Shown: one piece after another, positions 8,032-16,142 of the stretch
Layout: each line of letters starts with the position of its first letter
Position numbering within the stretch: position 1 is the stretch's first letter
Assembly (NCBI GenBank): GCA_027488755.1
Contig: JAIYAZ010000103.1
Coordinates: forward strand, 45,483-109,482
Source of the DNA: Verrucomicrobiaceae bacterium
Lineage (GTDB): Bacteria > Verrucomicrobiota > Verrucomicrobiia > Chthoniobacterales > JAATET01
Direction of reading: 5' to 3'
Length of the DNA stretch: 64,000 bases
Program-made: the position numbers and the translations under genes
The notes under the pieces: model-generated
Told to the model about the DNA's origin: nothing
What the model saw: the letters and a program-made list of their open reading frames with translations, nothing else
Databases searched by the model: none

Positions 8032-8362
8032 TTCCCCGAGCCTTCCGCCGAAACGTCCCCGCTGGGCGTGGATCACCCTCGTCACACTCCAACTCCTCCA
8101 GTTGCTTTCCCTGCTCGCCTGGCTACCCATCGCCGGGCTGTCCTTCATGGCGTTTGACGCGACCGGTTCGGAGAATATGTGGCAGCCGTGGGCATTCGTG
8201 ATCGCGATCGGCTCCTACCCGCTGTGGCTACTGGCCGCGGGCACCGCGACCTGGCTGCTCTTCGCCTTTCGCCGACCACGGACGGCCGTCGGCATCGCCG
8301 TCGCCTTCACCCTGCCGATGTTCGGCATGCTCGCGGTGCTTCTGCTGGGCAACCTGGGCTGA
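8024..8362 (+). CDS. 112-aa membrane protein with three predicted helices, end of mdc operon
   Basis: A GTG at 8024 begins a frame overlapping the mdcB stop by 8 bases. The product has a short Pro-rich polar head and three hydrophobic segments at about 16-44, 57-81 and 86-109. I recognise no family. It does not resemble MdcF, MadL or MadM by eye, so a role in malonate uptake is only a possibility from its position. Reading in the same phase continues upstream through mdcB, so the coding call rests on the hydrophobic periodicity, the tight coupling and the terminator just downstream. Confidence 0.6.
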   Translation: MTDSPSLPPKRPRWAWITLVTLQLLQLLSLLAWLPIAGLSFMAFDATGSENMWQPWAFVIAIGSYPLWLLAAGTATWLLFAFRRPRTAVGIAVAFTLPMFGMLAVLLLGNLG

Positions 8363-8374
8363 ACCCCAAAACGA

Positions 8375-8407
8375 ACGGGCGGCCTCACCCAAAGGTGTGC
8401 CGCCCGT
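8375..8407 (-). terminator. rho-independent terminator between the mdc operon and gltB
   Basis: ACGGGCGGC (8375-8383) pairs perfectly with GCCGCCCGT (8399-8407), and CACC/GGTG inside the loop extends the stem. Read on the minus strand the stem is followed by TCGTTTT, so it fits best as the gltB terminator. It may also stop plus-strand transcripts from the mdc side. Confidence 0.75.
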
Positions 8408-8430
8408 CCCGTAAGCTGCAATGGCGCCGG

Positions 8431-11400
8431 TCAGCGCGACGCGGTGACGTTTTCGCTGATCACCGTCTTGTCGGTCTTCTCCTTCGGCGGCGCCGGGGCG
8501 GCGGGAACCTTCGGGGAAACCTTCCAGAACTTCGCGCGGAAGCCGTCCCAGTCGCCCAGGATCTGCTTCGCGATGGGGCTCTCGGTGACTTCGAGGTGCT
8601 TGTAAATGAGCGCCTGCAGGGCGGTCACATCCTCCTCGTTCACCAGGCGGCCCGCCTCAACGAGCTGCGGGTTGAGCTTGTCCGGGAAGTCACCTTCCAG
8701 ATCGAGCACATAGGCGGCTCCGCCCGTCATGCCCGCGCCGAAGTTTTTGCCGGTGCGCCCGAGAATCACCACGGTGCCGCCGGTCATGTATTCGCAACCG
8801 TGGTCCCCGATGCCCTCAACAACGGCCGTGCCGCCCGAGTTGCGGACGCAGAAACGCTCGCCCGCCCGCCCGCTCGCGAAGAGCCGGCCACCGGTCGCGC
8901 CATACATCACGGTATTGCCGATAATGCTGTTCTCGTGCGGCGCAAACGGAGCGTCCGGTCGGGGCTTGATGATGATCTCGCCGCCGCTCATGACCTTGCC
9001 GACGTAGTCATTCGACTCGCCGGTGAGAATGAGCCGCACGCCGGGCGCTAGCAGGCCGCCAAAGCTCTGGCCGGCGCTGCCGTTGAACTTGAGTTCGACC
9101 GTGCCGTCAGGCAGGCCCGCCTCGCCGTATTGGTAGCCGATTTCGCCGGAAACCTGGGTGCCGGCGGAGCGGTTCATGTTCGTGATGCGGTATTCCAGGC
9201 TGATCGGCTTCGCGTCGTTGATGGCGTCGGAAGCATCCTGGAGGATGATCTCGTCGAGGGTCTGATCCTCCGGGCCGTCGTTGCGCTCGCGGGTGGCGCA
9301 GCGCGGGGCGGTCGGGTCGTCCTTCGCGACGTCCACGATCAGGCGGGAGAGATCCACGGTGTTGGCCTTCGGGTGGTCGGCGATCTGCCGCTGGCGCAGG
9401 CATTCCACGTGACCGACCATTTCGTCGATGGTGCGAAAGCCGAGCCGGGCCATGATTTCGCGAACCTCCTGGGCGACGCCGTTGAAGAAGTTCACGACGT
9501 TCTCGGGCTTGCCCTTGAACTTCGCGCGGAACTTGTCGTCGAGCGTGGCCACACCCACCGGGCAGTTGTTGAGGTGGCACTGGCGCACGTAAACGCAGCC
9601 GAGGGCGATCATCGCCGCGGTGCCGAAGTTGTATTCCTCGGCGCCGAGCAGGGTCGCGTAAACGATGTCCTCGCCGGTCTTCATGCCACCGTCCGTGCGC
9701 AGCGTCACGCGGTTGCGCAGGCCGTTGAGCATGAGCACCTGGTGGGTCTCGGCCACGCCAAGCTCCCAGGGGCCGCCGGCATTCTTGATCGAGCTGAGCG
9801 GAGAGGCGCCCGTGCCGCCGTCGTGCCCGGAGACGAGGATGATGTCGGCGTGCGCCTTGGCGACGCCCGCCGCGATTGTGCCGACGCCGGCTTCGGAAAC
9901 CAGCTTCACGCAAACGCGCGCGCGGGGGTTCACCTGCTTGAGGTCGTAAATGAGCTGGGCGAGATCCTCGATCGAATAAATGTCGTGGTGCGGCGGGGGC
10001 GAGATGAGCGTCACGCCGGGCACGGAATGCCGCAGCCGGGCGATGTAGGCGTTCACCTTCTGGCCGGGCAGCTGTCCGCCCTCGCCGGGCTTCGCGCCCT
10101 GCGCCATCTTGATCTCGATCTCCTTCGCGCTGGCGAGGTAGGCCGCGGACACGCCGAAGCGGCCGGAGGCCACCTGCTTGATCGCGCTGTTGGCCCAGTC
10201 GCCGTTCTCGCGGCGCTTGAAGCGGGCGGGATCCTCGCCGCCTTCGCCGCTGTTCGACTTGCCGCCAATGCGGTTCATGGCAATGGCGAGGGCCTCGTGG
10301 GCTTCGGGGCTGAGCGCGCCGAGCGACATGCCGGCGGTGGTGAAGCGGCGGCGAATCTCCTCGATGGGCTCGACTTCCTCAATCGGCACGGGGCCGCTCG
10401 GGAGCGCAACGAGATCAAGAAGATGGCGCAGGCCGGTCGGGCGCGTGGCCTTCACGGCTTCCACGTATTTGGCGTAGTCCTCGGGCTTGTTCGCCTTTTC
10501 GGCGCCCTTGATGCCCACAAAGGTGTGGAAATTCTGGATCACCGGCGGGGTGACGGCGTGGGCCTCTCCGCCGCGGCGGTAGCGGTAATAACCGGGATCC
10601 TCCAGCTTGCCGGCCTCGACGGGCACTGCCTCGCTGTAGGCGTGGGCGTGGCGCGCGAGGGTTTCCTCGGCGATTTCCTTGTAGCCGACGCCCTCGATCT
10701 GCGAGCTGGTGCCGGCAAAGCAATCCCCGACGACCTTCGACGAGACGCCGAGCGCCTCGAAAATCTGCGCGCCGCGGTAGCTGCTCACGACGGAGATGCC
10801 CATCTTGGACATGATCTTGAGGATGCCGTTCTCGAGCGCGACGCGGTAGTTGGCGACGGCGACCGGGAAGGTGGTGGCCTTCGCCGCTTCGAGCTCAGCC
10901 TTGACCTTTGCCAGCTTCTCCTGCGCGGCGGGTGCCTTGTCCTCGGCCGCGGCGGCGAGCGCCTTCTCGGCTTCGCCGTAGGCGGCGTAGGCGGCGGCGA
11001 GGTCGGTTTCCAGGGTCTCCTGGATCGTCTCGAAGGCGAGGTAGGGATTGATGCCGCTCGCCCCGTAGCCGATGAGGCAGGCGATCTGGTGCACGTCGCG
11101 GGCCTCGGCCGTTTCGACGAGGACGCTGGCACGCATGCGCTTGCCAACCTTGGTGAGGTGATGGTGCACGCCGCCCATCGCGAGCAGGGCGGGCACGGAC
11201 GCATGGGCGTGATCGACGCCGCGGTCGGAGAGAATGAGGATGCGCGCGCCGCCGTCTACGGCGGCTTCCGCCTCGGCCTTAATGCGGGTCAGCGCGGGCT
11301 CCAGCCCGGCGGGGCCTTCGCTCACCGGCCAGAGCAGCGACACGGTCGCGGCCTGATGCGGGGCGGGCAGGCTCTTCAGCCGCTCGAGCTCACTGTCGAG

Positions 11401-13122
11401 CACGATGGGCGAGTCGATGCGCACCTGCTCGGCGTGTTCGGGCGTCTCGCTCAGGAGGTTACGCCGCCAGCCGAGGTTCGTGCTGAGCGACATGACGAGT
11501 TTCTCGCGGATCGGGTCGATCGGCGGATTCGTGACCTGGGCGAAAAGCTGCTTGAAGTAGGTGTAGAGCAGGCGGGGCTTGAGGGAGAGAACGGCCAGCG
11601 GCGTGTCGTCGCCCATGGAGCCCACGGCCTCGGCGCCGGTCTTGAGCATCGGCTTGAGGATCATGTCCACCTCTTCGCTGGAGTAACCGAAGGCGATCTG
11701 GCGCTGGGTGAGCGTGAGGACGTCGAGCTCGGCGGCCGGCGGGGTGATTTCCTCCGGCTTCGCGGGCGCGAACTTGAGGAGGTGCTTGCTGATCCACTCG
11801 CCGTAGGGCTTGCGGGCCGCGAGGTGCTGCTTGATCTCGGCGTCGCGCATGAGTTTGCCGGCGGCGGTGTCGATCGCGATCATTTCGCCCGGGGCGAGGC
11901 GACCTTTTTCGATGACGCACTCCGGCGGCAGTCCCGCCACGCCGACCTCGGAGCCGAGCGTGAGGATGCCGTCGTTCGTGAGCTTGTAGCGGGCGGGGCG
12001 CAGACCGTTGCGGTCGAGGCAGGCGCCGATGGTGATGCCGTCGGTGAAGACCAGCGCGGCCGGGCCGTCCCACGGCTCGCAGATGCAGCTGTGGTATTCG
12101 TAAAAGGCCTTGAGGTCGTCCGGCAGCTTCTTCTCGGAGCGCCAGGCGGGCGGCACGAGCATGGTCATCGCGTGAATCGGGCTGCGGCCCGACATGGCGA
12201 TGACTTCCAGAACGTTGTCGAGGCTGGCGGAATCCGACCCGCCGGGTTGGACGATGGGCTTGAGGAGGTCGATGTCCTTGCCCCAGAAGTCGGCCTGGAG
12301 CTCGGCCTCGCGGGCCTTGGTCCAGTTGCGGTTGCCGCGCACGGTATTGATCTCGCCGTTGTGGGCCAGCATGCGCGAGGGCTGCGCGAGCGGCCAGGTC
12401 GGGAAGGTGTTCGTGCTGTAGCGCTGGTGGTAGACGCAGATGGCGGTCTCGTAATCGGGATTCGTGAGGTCGGGGTAGAACTTCTCGAGCGACGCCGAGA
12501 GAAGCAGGCCCTTGTAGACGATGGTCCGGTGCGAGAAGGACGGGATGTAGAAATTCTTGATGCCGTCCGCGGCGGCGGCGTCCTCGATTTCGTTGCGGGC
12601 GAGGAAAAGCCGGCGCTCGTAGTCGTCGTCGGCCATGCCCCACGGCTTGCCGATGAGCACCTGCTCAATGCGCGGGAGCGTGCTCTGGGCCTTGTCGCCG
12701 AGCACGCGGAGGTTGATCGGCACCTCGCGCCAGCCAAAGAGGAAGAGCCCCCGCTTCTCCAGCACGTCCGCGGTGATCGCCTTGGCGCGGGCCTGGGCGT
12801 AGGCGTGGTCGAACGGCAGGAACATCACGCCCACGGCCAGATCGCTTTCCTGGTAGAGCTGATGCCCGAGGCGGGCCACTTCCGGCGCGAAAATCTTGTA
12901 GGGAATCTGCGTCATCACGCCGGCGCCGTCGCCGGTCTTCATGTCCGCGTCGACGGCCCCGCGGTGCATAAGCGAGCAGATCGAGCGCAGGCCGATTTTC
13001 AGGATGCGGTTGGAGCGTTTTCCACTGACCTGGGCCACGAAACCGACACCGCAGGCGTCGTGTTCATGCTCCGGCGAATAAAGGGAGCGGGTTCCGGTCG
13101 GGAAGGCTTGGTTCAATGACAT
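8431..13122 (-). CDS. gltB: glutamate synthase large (alpha) subunit
   Basis: The 1563-residue protein catalyses the glutamine-dependent formation of glutamate from 2-oxoglutarate. It has an N-terminal class II glutamine amidotransferase domain with the nucleophile in Asp-Ala-Cys-Gly-Val-Gly-Phe (Cys24), an FMN/3Fe-4S synthase core with the cluster-type Cys-x-Leu-x-Asn-Cys-Pro-Val-Gly, and a C-terminal GXGXG beta-helix domain. About 23 residues precede the catalytic Cys and would have to be removed, as known for GltB precursors. I chose the ATG at 13122; an in-frame start 38 codons upstream adds non-homologous residues. No gltD small subunit lies beside it. Confidence 0.95.
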   Translation of the reverse strand: MSLNQAFPTGTRSLYSPEHEHDACGVGFVAQVSGKRSNRILKIGLRSICSLMHRGAVDADMKTGDGAGVMTQIPYKIFAPEVARLGHQLYQESDLAVGVMFLPFDHAYAQARAKAITADVLEKRGLFLFGWREVPINLRVLGDKAQSTLPRIEQVLIGKPWGMADDDYERRLFLARNEIEDAAAADGIKNFYIPSFSHRTIVYKGLLLSASLEKFYPDLTNPDYETAICVYHQRYSTNTFPTWPLAQPSRMLAHNGEINTVRGNRNWTKAREAELQADFWGKDIDLLKPIVQPGGSDSASLDNVLEVIAMSGRSPIHAMTMLVPPAWRSEKKLPDDLKAFYEYHSCICEPWDGPAALVFTDGITIGACLDRNGLRPARYKLTNDGILTLGSEVGVAGLPPECVIEKGRLAPGEMIAIDTAAGKLMRDAEIKQHLAARKPYGEWISKHLLKFAPAKPEEITPPAAELDVLTLTQRQIAFGYSSEEVDMILKPMLKTGAEAVGSMGDDTPLAVLSLKPRLLYTYFKQLFAQVTNPPIDPIREKLVMSLSTNLGWRRNLLSETPEHAEQVRIDSPIVLDSELERLKSLPAPHQAATVSLLWPVSEGPAGLEPALTRIKAEAEAAVDGGARILILSDRGVDHAHASVPALLAMGGVHHHLTKVGKRMRASVLVETAEARDVHQIACLIGYGASGINPYLAFETIQETLETDLAAAYAAYGEAEKALAAAAEDKAPAAQEKLAKVKAELEAAKATTFPVAVANYRVALENGILKIMSKMGISVVSSYRGAQIFEALGVSSKVVGDCFAGTSSQIEGVGYKEIAEETLARHAHAYSEAVPVEAGKLEDPGYYRYRRGGEAHAVTPPVIQNFHTFVGIKGAEKANKPEDYAKYVEAVKATRPTGLRHLLDLVALPSGPVPIEEVEPIEEIRRRFTTAGMSLGALSPEAHEALAIAMNRIGGKSNSGEGGEDPARFKRRENGDWANSAIKQVASGRFGVSAAYLASAKEIEIKMAQGAKPGEGGQLPGQKVNAYIARLRHSVPGVTLISPPPHHDIYSIEDLAQLIYDLKQVNPRARVCVKLVSEAGVGTIAAGVAKAHADIILVSGHDGGTGASPLSSIKNAGGPWELGVAETHQVLMLNGLRNRVTLRTDGGMKTGEDIVYATLLGAEEYNFGTAAMIALGCVYVRQCHLNNCPVGVATLDDKFRAKFKGKPENVVNFFNGVAQEVREIMARLGFRTIDEMVGHVECLRQRQIADHPKANTVDLSRLIVDVAKDDPTAPRCATRERNDGPEDQTLDEIILQDASDAINDAKPISLEYRITNMNRSAGTQVSGEIGYQYGEAGLPDGTVELKFNGSAGQSFGGLLAPGVRLILTGESNDYVGKVMSGGEIIIKPRPDAPFAPHENSIIGNTVMYGATGGRLFASGRAGERFCVRNSGGTAVVEGIGDHGCEYMTGGTVVILGRTGKNFGAGMTGGAAYVLDLEGDFPDKLNPQLVEAGRLVNEEDVTALQALIYKHLEVTESPIAKQILGDWDGFRAKFWKVSPKVPAAPAPPKEKTDKTVISENVTASR

Positions 13123-13288
13123 CCTGGATGAACTGGTTGGCGTTGGGATTAAGACAGTGAAAAAGGGCGTTTGCTGCTGGGAGCAGATTCCATTCCACCG
13201 GAGGCGGAAGCTATCACCCGGCTGGAGGCGCCGCAACCTTTGAGGGCCGGGGATTTTGACCCGATTTTCGGGCCCGGCGCGTGTGGCG

Positions 13289-14182
13289 TCAGGCCCGGGG
13301 CTTCACTGGATTGTAATCCGCCGCGTGGTAGGAGCTGCGCACCAGCGGACCGCTGGCGACGTATTCGAAACCCTTGTTGCGGGCGATTTCCCCGTAGAGG
13401 TCAAACGTCTCCGGGCGGATGTATTCCACGACCGGCAGGTGCTGCGGCGTCGGGCGCAGATACTGCCCGAGGGTGAGAATCTGCACGTCGGCCTCGCGGA
13501 GGTCGTCCATGGCCTGGAAGAGCTCGTTCTCCGTCTCCCCCAGCCCGAGCATGATGCCGCTCTTGGTGACCACCTCGGGATCGAGCTGCTTGGCGCGCTT
13601 GAGGAAATCGAGCGAGAGGCGGTATTTCGCGCGGGAACGGACGAGCGGGGTGAGGCGCTCGACGGTTTCGAGATTGTGGTTGAAGACGTGCGGCCGGGCG
13701 TTGATGACCGTCTGGAGCGGGCCTTCCTTGCCGTTGAAATCGGGCACCAGCACCTCGATGATCATCGCCGGATCCACGGCGCGGACCGCCTCAATCGTGC
13801 GGGCAAAATGCTCGGCGCCCCCGTCGGCAAGGTCATCGCGCGCCACGGCGGTGATGACGACGTGCTTGAGGTTCAGCCGGCGAATGGCCTCCGCCACGCG
13901 CTGGGGTTCATCCTCCTCAAGGGCGAGCGGCTTGGCGGTGTCGACCGCGCAAAATCCGCAGGCGCGAGTGCAGCGCTCCCCGGCGATCATGAACGTGGCC
14001 GTGCCCTGGCTCCAGCATTCCCAGCGGTTCGGGCATTGGGCGCTTTCGCAGACGGTGTGGAGCTTGAGGTCGGAAATCAGGCCCTTCGTGGAAAAGAAGA
14101 CGGGATTCGAGGGCAGGCGGACCTTGATCCACTCTGGCTTCTTGGCCTGATGGAGGGCGGGATCGATTTTCGAGCAAGACAT
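13289..14182 (-). CDS. lipA: lipoyl synthase
   Basis: The 297-residue radical-SAM enzyme inserts two sulfurs into protein-bound octanoate to make lipoate. The auxiliary cluster ligands are Cys45, Cys50 and Cys56, the SAM-cluster motif Cys-x3-Cys-x2-Cys is at 71, 75 and 78, and the conserved C-terminal Arg-Ser-Ser-Tyr, whose Ser ligates the auxiliary cluster, is present. The ATG at 14182 gives the usual length; an upstream ATG at 14212 would add 10 residues. It lies between gltB and recR on the same strand. The partner lipB is not in this window. Confidence 0.96.
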   Translation of the reverse strand: MSCSKIDPALHQAKKPEWIKVRLPSNPVFFSTKGLISDLKLHTVCESAQCPNRWECWSQGTATFMIAGERCTRACGFCAVDTAKPLALEEDEPQRVAEAIRRLNLKHVVITAVARDDLADGGAEHFARTIEAVRAVDPAMIIEVLVPDFNGKEGPLQTVINARPHVFNHNLETVERLTPLVRSRAKYRLSLDFLKRAKQLDPEVVTKSGIMLGLGETENELFQAMDDLREADVQILTLGQYLRPTPQHLPVVEYIRPETFDLYGEIARNKGFEYVASGPLVRSSYHAADYNPVKPRA

Positions 14183-14248
14183 CGCGGCATTACTTTTAAG
14201 TGCAAAAGCCAAAACGCGAAAGCAGAGATTCGCCCGGCTTGCGCCGCG

Positions 14249-14860
14249 TCAACCGCCCAGGGCCACGCGCCCGGCCAGCGCGCGCTGGAGAGTGAGCTGG
14301 TCAGCGTGCTCCAACCCGCCGCCGGCCGGCAGGCCCTGCGCGAGCCGCGTCACCCGCAGTGCGAGACCGGCGAGCACGCCGGCGAGATAGTTCGCCGTGG
14401 CCTCGCCCTCGACGTCGTTGCTGAGCGCAAGAATGATTTCCGTCGGCTTCTCCGCCTCGATGCGCCGCGCCAATGCGTCGATGCGCAGGTCCTCCGGGCC
14501 GACGTTTTCCAGCGGAGCCAGCCGCCCGCCGAGGGCGTGGTAACGGCCGTGAAAAAAGCCGGTGCGTTCAATCGGAAGAACGTCGGTTGCGGTCTCCACC
14601 ACGCAGATTTCGCGGCCCGCCCGCTCGGGCGTCGCGCAGATCGCGCACTCCGGCCCGGTCGCAAAAAACCCGCAGCACCCGCAGGGATGCACGTCCCGAG
14701 CCACCGCCGCCAGGGCCTCGCCGAGGGCGGCGGAATTCGCGTCCGGCGAGGAGGCGAGCCACAGCGCGATGCGTTCCGCGCTGCGCGGACCAATGGAGGG
14801 CAGGCGGCGGAGTTGACGGGCGAGCTGTTGAAAGGGCTCCGGGTAATCGACCGGCTTCAC
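14249..14860 (-). CDS. recR: recombination protein RecR
   Basis: The 203-residue protein has the RecR layout: an N-terminal helix-hairpin-helix (Leu-Pro-Ser-Ile-Gly-Pro-Arg-Ser-Ala at 20-28), a C4 zinc finger (Cys60, Cys63, Cys72, Cys75), then a Toprim domain including Leu-Ser-Asn-Asp-Val-Glu-Gly-Glu-Ala-Thr. It works with RecO and RecF in loading RecA at gapped DNA. In many genomes recR follows dnaX; here it follows a cyclase-like gene with a 7-base gap, so it may be the last gene of the ClpX-like/cyclase operon. Confidence 0.95.
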   Translation of the reverse strand: MKPVDYPEPFQQLARQLRRLPSIGPRSAERIALWLASSPDANSAALGEALAAVARDVHPCGCCGFFATGPECAICATPERAGREICVVETATDVLPIERTGFFHGRYHALGGRLAPLENVGPEDLRIDALARRIEAEKPTEIILALSNDVEGEATANYLAGVLAGLALRVTRLAQGLPAGGGLEHADQLTLQRALAGRVALGG

Positions 14861-14867
14861 GCGGGCG

Positions 14868-16142
14868 TCAGTGGATCTCGGCCAGCGCCGCCACGGGCAC
14901 CGGCTCCTGGGGATGCTCGCCGCGCCGCGCGCGCTCGGTGCGCAGCACGATGGTGTCCAGCCCGGGGTCCGGCAATCCGGGCACGCGCGCCTTGGTGAAT
15001 TCCTCGATCGCGAGGTCCCATCGCCGTTCGCGGAAGTAAATCACCCCCCGCCAGAAATGATCGCGGCTGCGGGCCCGCTCCGGCGAAAGCCCGTGCTTCG
15101 GCGCCATCACCTCGTGGAGCTCGACCTTCGTGCCGTCCGCGCGCCGCAGCAGGTCGATCGGGCGGGATTCCACCGTCTCCTGCGCCGTGCGGTAGGTCTC
15201 CGGGCCAATGAGAATCCGCACGCCGTAATTCGCCCCGGCCGCGCACAGGCGCCGGGCAAACTCGACCGCCGGCCCCGCCACGCTGAAGGACCCCAGACGC
15301 GTGCCGCCGTAGGCCGCCGCGATCATCGGGCCGGAGTTGATGCCTACGCGAAAATCCAGGCGCTGATTCCACCGCGCGTCGCACTCCTTGTTCAGCGCCT
15401 CCACCCGGCTCGCCAGCTCCAGCGCGGCCCGGCAGGCCGCGATGGCGTGATCCTCGCGCGCCAGCGGCGCACCGAACACCACGCGCAGACTCTCCCCGCC
15501 GCATTCGTCGAGGTAACCGCCGGCCTCGACCAGGTAGTCAGAGGCGGTTTTGAGGTAAAGGTTCGTCATCGCCACGTAATCCGCCGGCTCCAGCGCAGCC
15601 AGGAGTTCCACGTGATTGTGCACTTCGCAGACCACGACCGTGGCCTGGGTCTCCTGCCCCGGAAAGCTGAGCGGCACCTGCGCGTCCACGAGTTGGCCAA
15701 ACTGCCGCCGCGACAACCGCTGCCCGAACAACCGTTGCAGCACCTGCTTGCGCGCGCCGGATTTGCTCCGTCCGTAAAAACTTCCCAGCACCAGGCTGAT
15801 CCCCGTCGCCAGCACCGCGGGCACCGGCGAAACAAACACCCCGTAAAGCGCCAGCACCAGCGCGCCCGTGAACCAAAGAGCCACGCCCGCCAGCGCCAGA
15901 CCGAACTTCCCCGCGGCCCGCGGCAGATCCACCGTCGTCCACGCAAAGCCAAACGCCGCGATCAACGCCGCCAGTCCCGCGGTGAACGGCGCCACCGCAT
16001 GCACGGCCCCGCCGGGGGCCACCCGCGCCAGTCCCGCCGCCAGCATCGCATCCGCCGTGCGCAACCACCCGGTCACGCCCAGCACAAGCACCGCCAGCGC
16101 GGACACCGCGCCAATGATCAAAGTCGCCTTGAGGTATCTCAT
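14868..16142 (-). CDS. membrane protein with class III adenylate/guanylate cyclase homology domain, altered active site
   Basis: The 424-residue protein has about four N-terminal hydrophobic segments (roughly 6-25, 50-70, 80-100 and 104-122). A class III nucleotide-cyclase-like domain follows at about 165-345, then a tail of about 75 residues. The landmark segments align well, including Phe-Gly-Ala-Pro at 223-226 and Gly-Ile-Asn-Ser-Gly at 267-271. However, both metal-binding aspartates appear replaced by glutamate (Glu173 and Glu217), and the transition-state Asn appears to be Glu294, while Arg298 is kept. It may be a weak, altered-specificity or inactive cyclase. Its start overlaps the ClpX-like stop by ATGA. 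Confidence 0.8.
   Translation of the reverse strand: MRYLKATLIIGAVSALAVLVLGVTGWLRTADAMLAAGLARVAPGGAVHAVAPFTAGLAALIAAFGFAWTTVDLPRAAGKFGLALAGVALWFTGALVLALYGVFVSPVPAVLATGISLVLGSFYGRSKSGARKQVLQRLFGQRLSRRQFGQLVDAQVPLSFPGQETQATVVVCEVHNHVELLAALEPADYVAMTNLYLKTASDYLVEAGGYLDECGGESLRVVFGAPLAREDHAIAACRAALELASRVEALNKECDARWNQRLDFRVGINSGPMIAAAYGGTRLGSFSVAGPAVEFARRLCAAGANYGVRILIGPETYRTAQETVESRPIDLLRRADGTKVELHEVMAPKHGLSPERARSRDHFWRGVIYFRERRWDLAIEEFTKARVPGLPDPGLDTIVLRTERARRGEHPQEPVPVAALAEIH

Noticed and set aside
8024..8362. The small gene after mdcB as the missing mdcH or a MadL carrier
   Set aside because: It is too short and too hydrophobic for MdcH, and the helix pattern and sequence do not resemble MadL by eye.
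9130..13119. Long open frame opposite gltB (1329 codons, plus strand)
   Set aside because: It mirrors gltB codon structure in a GC-rich genome, is low-complexity and matches no family, while the minus strand is clearly gltB.
13123..13288. Regulatory RNA or small gene between gltB and lipA
   Set aside because: The gap holds only a weak 5-bp stem and no coding frame with plausible composition; nothing firm can be called.
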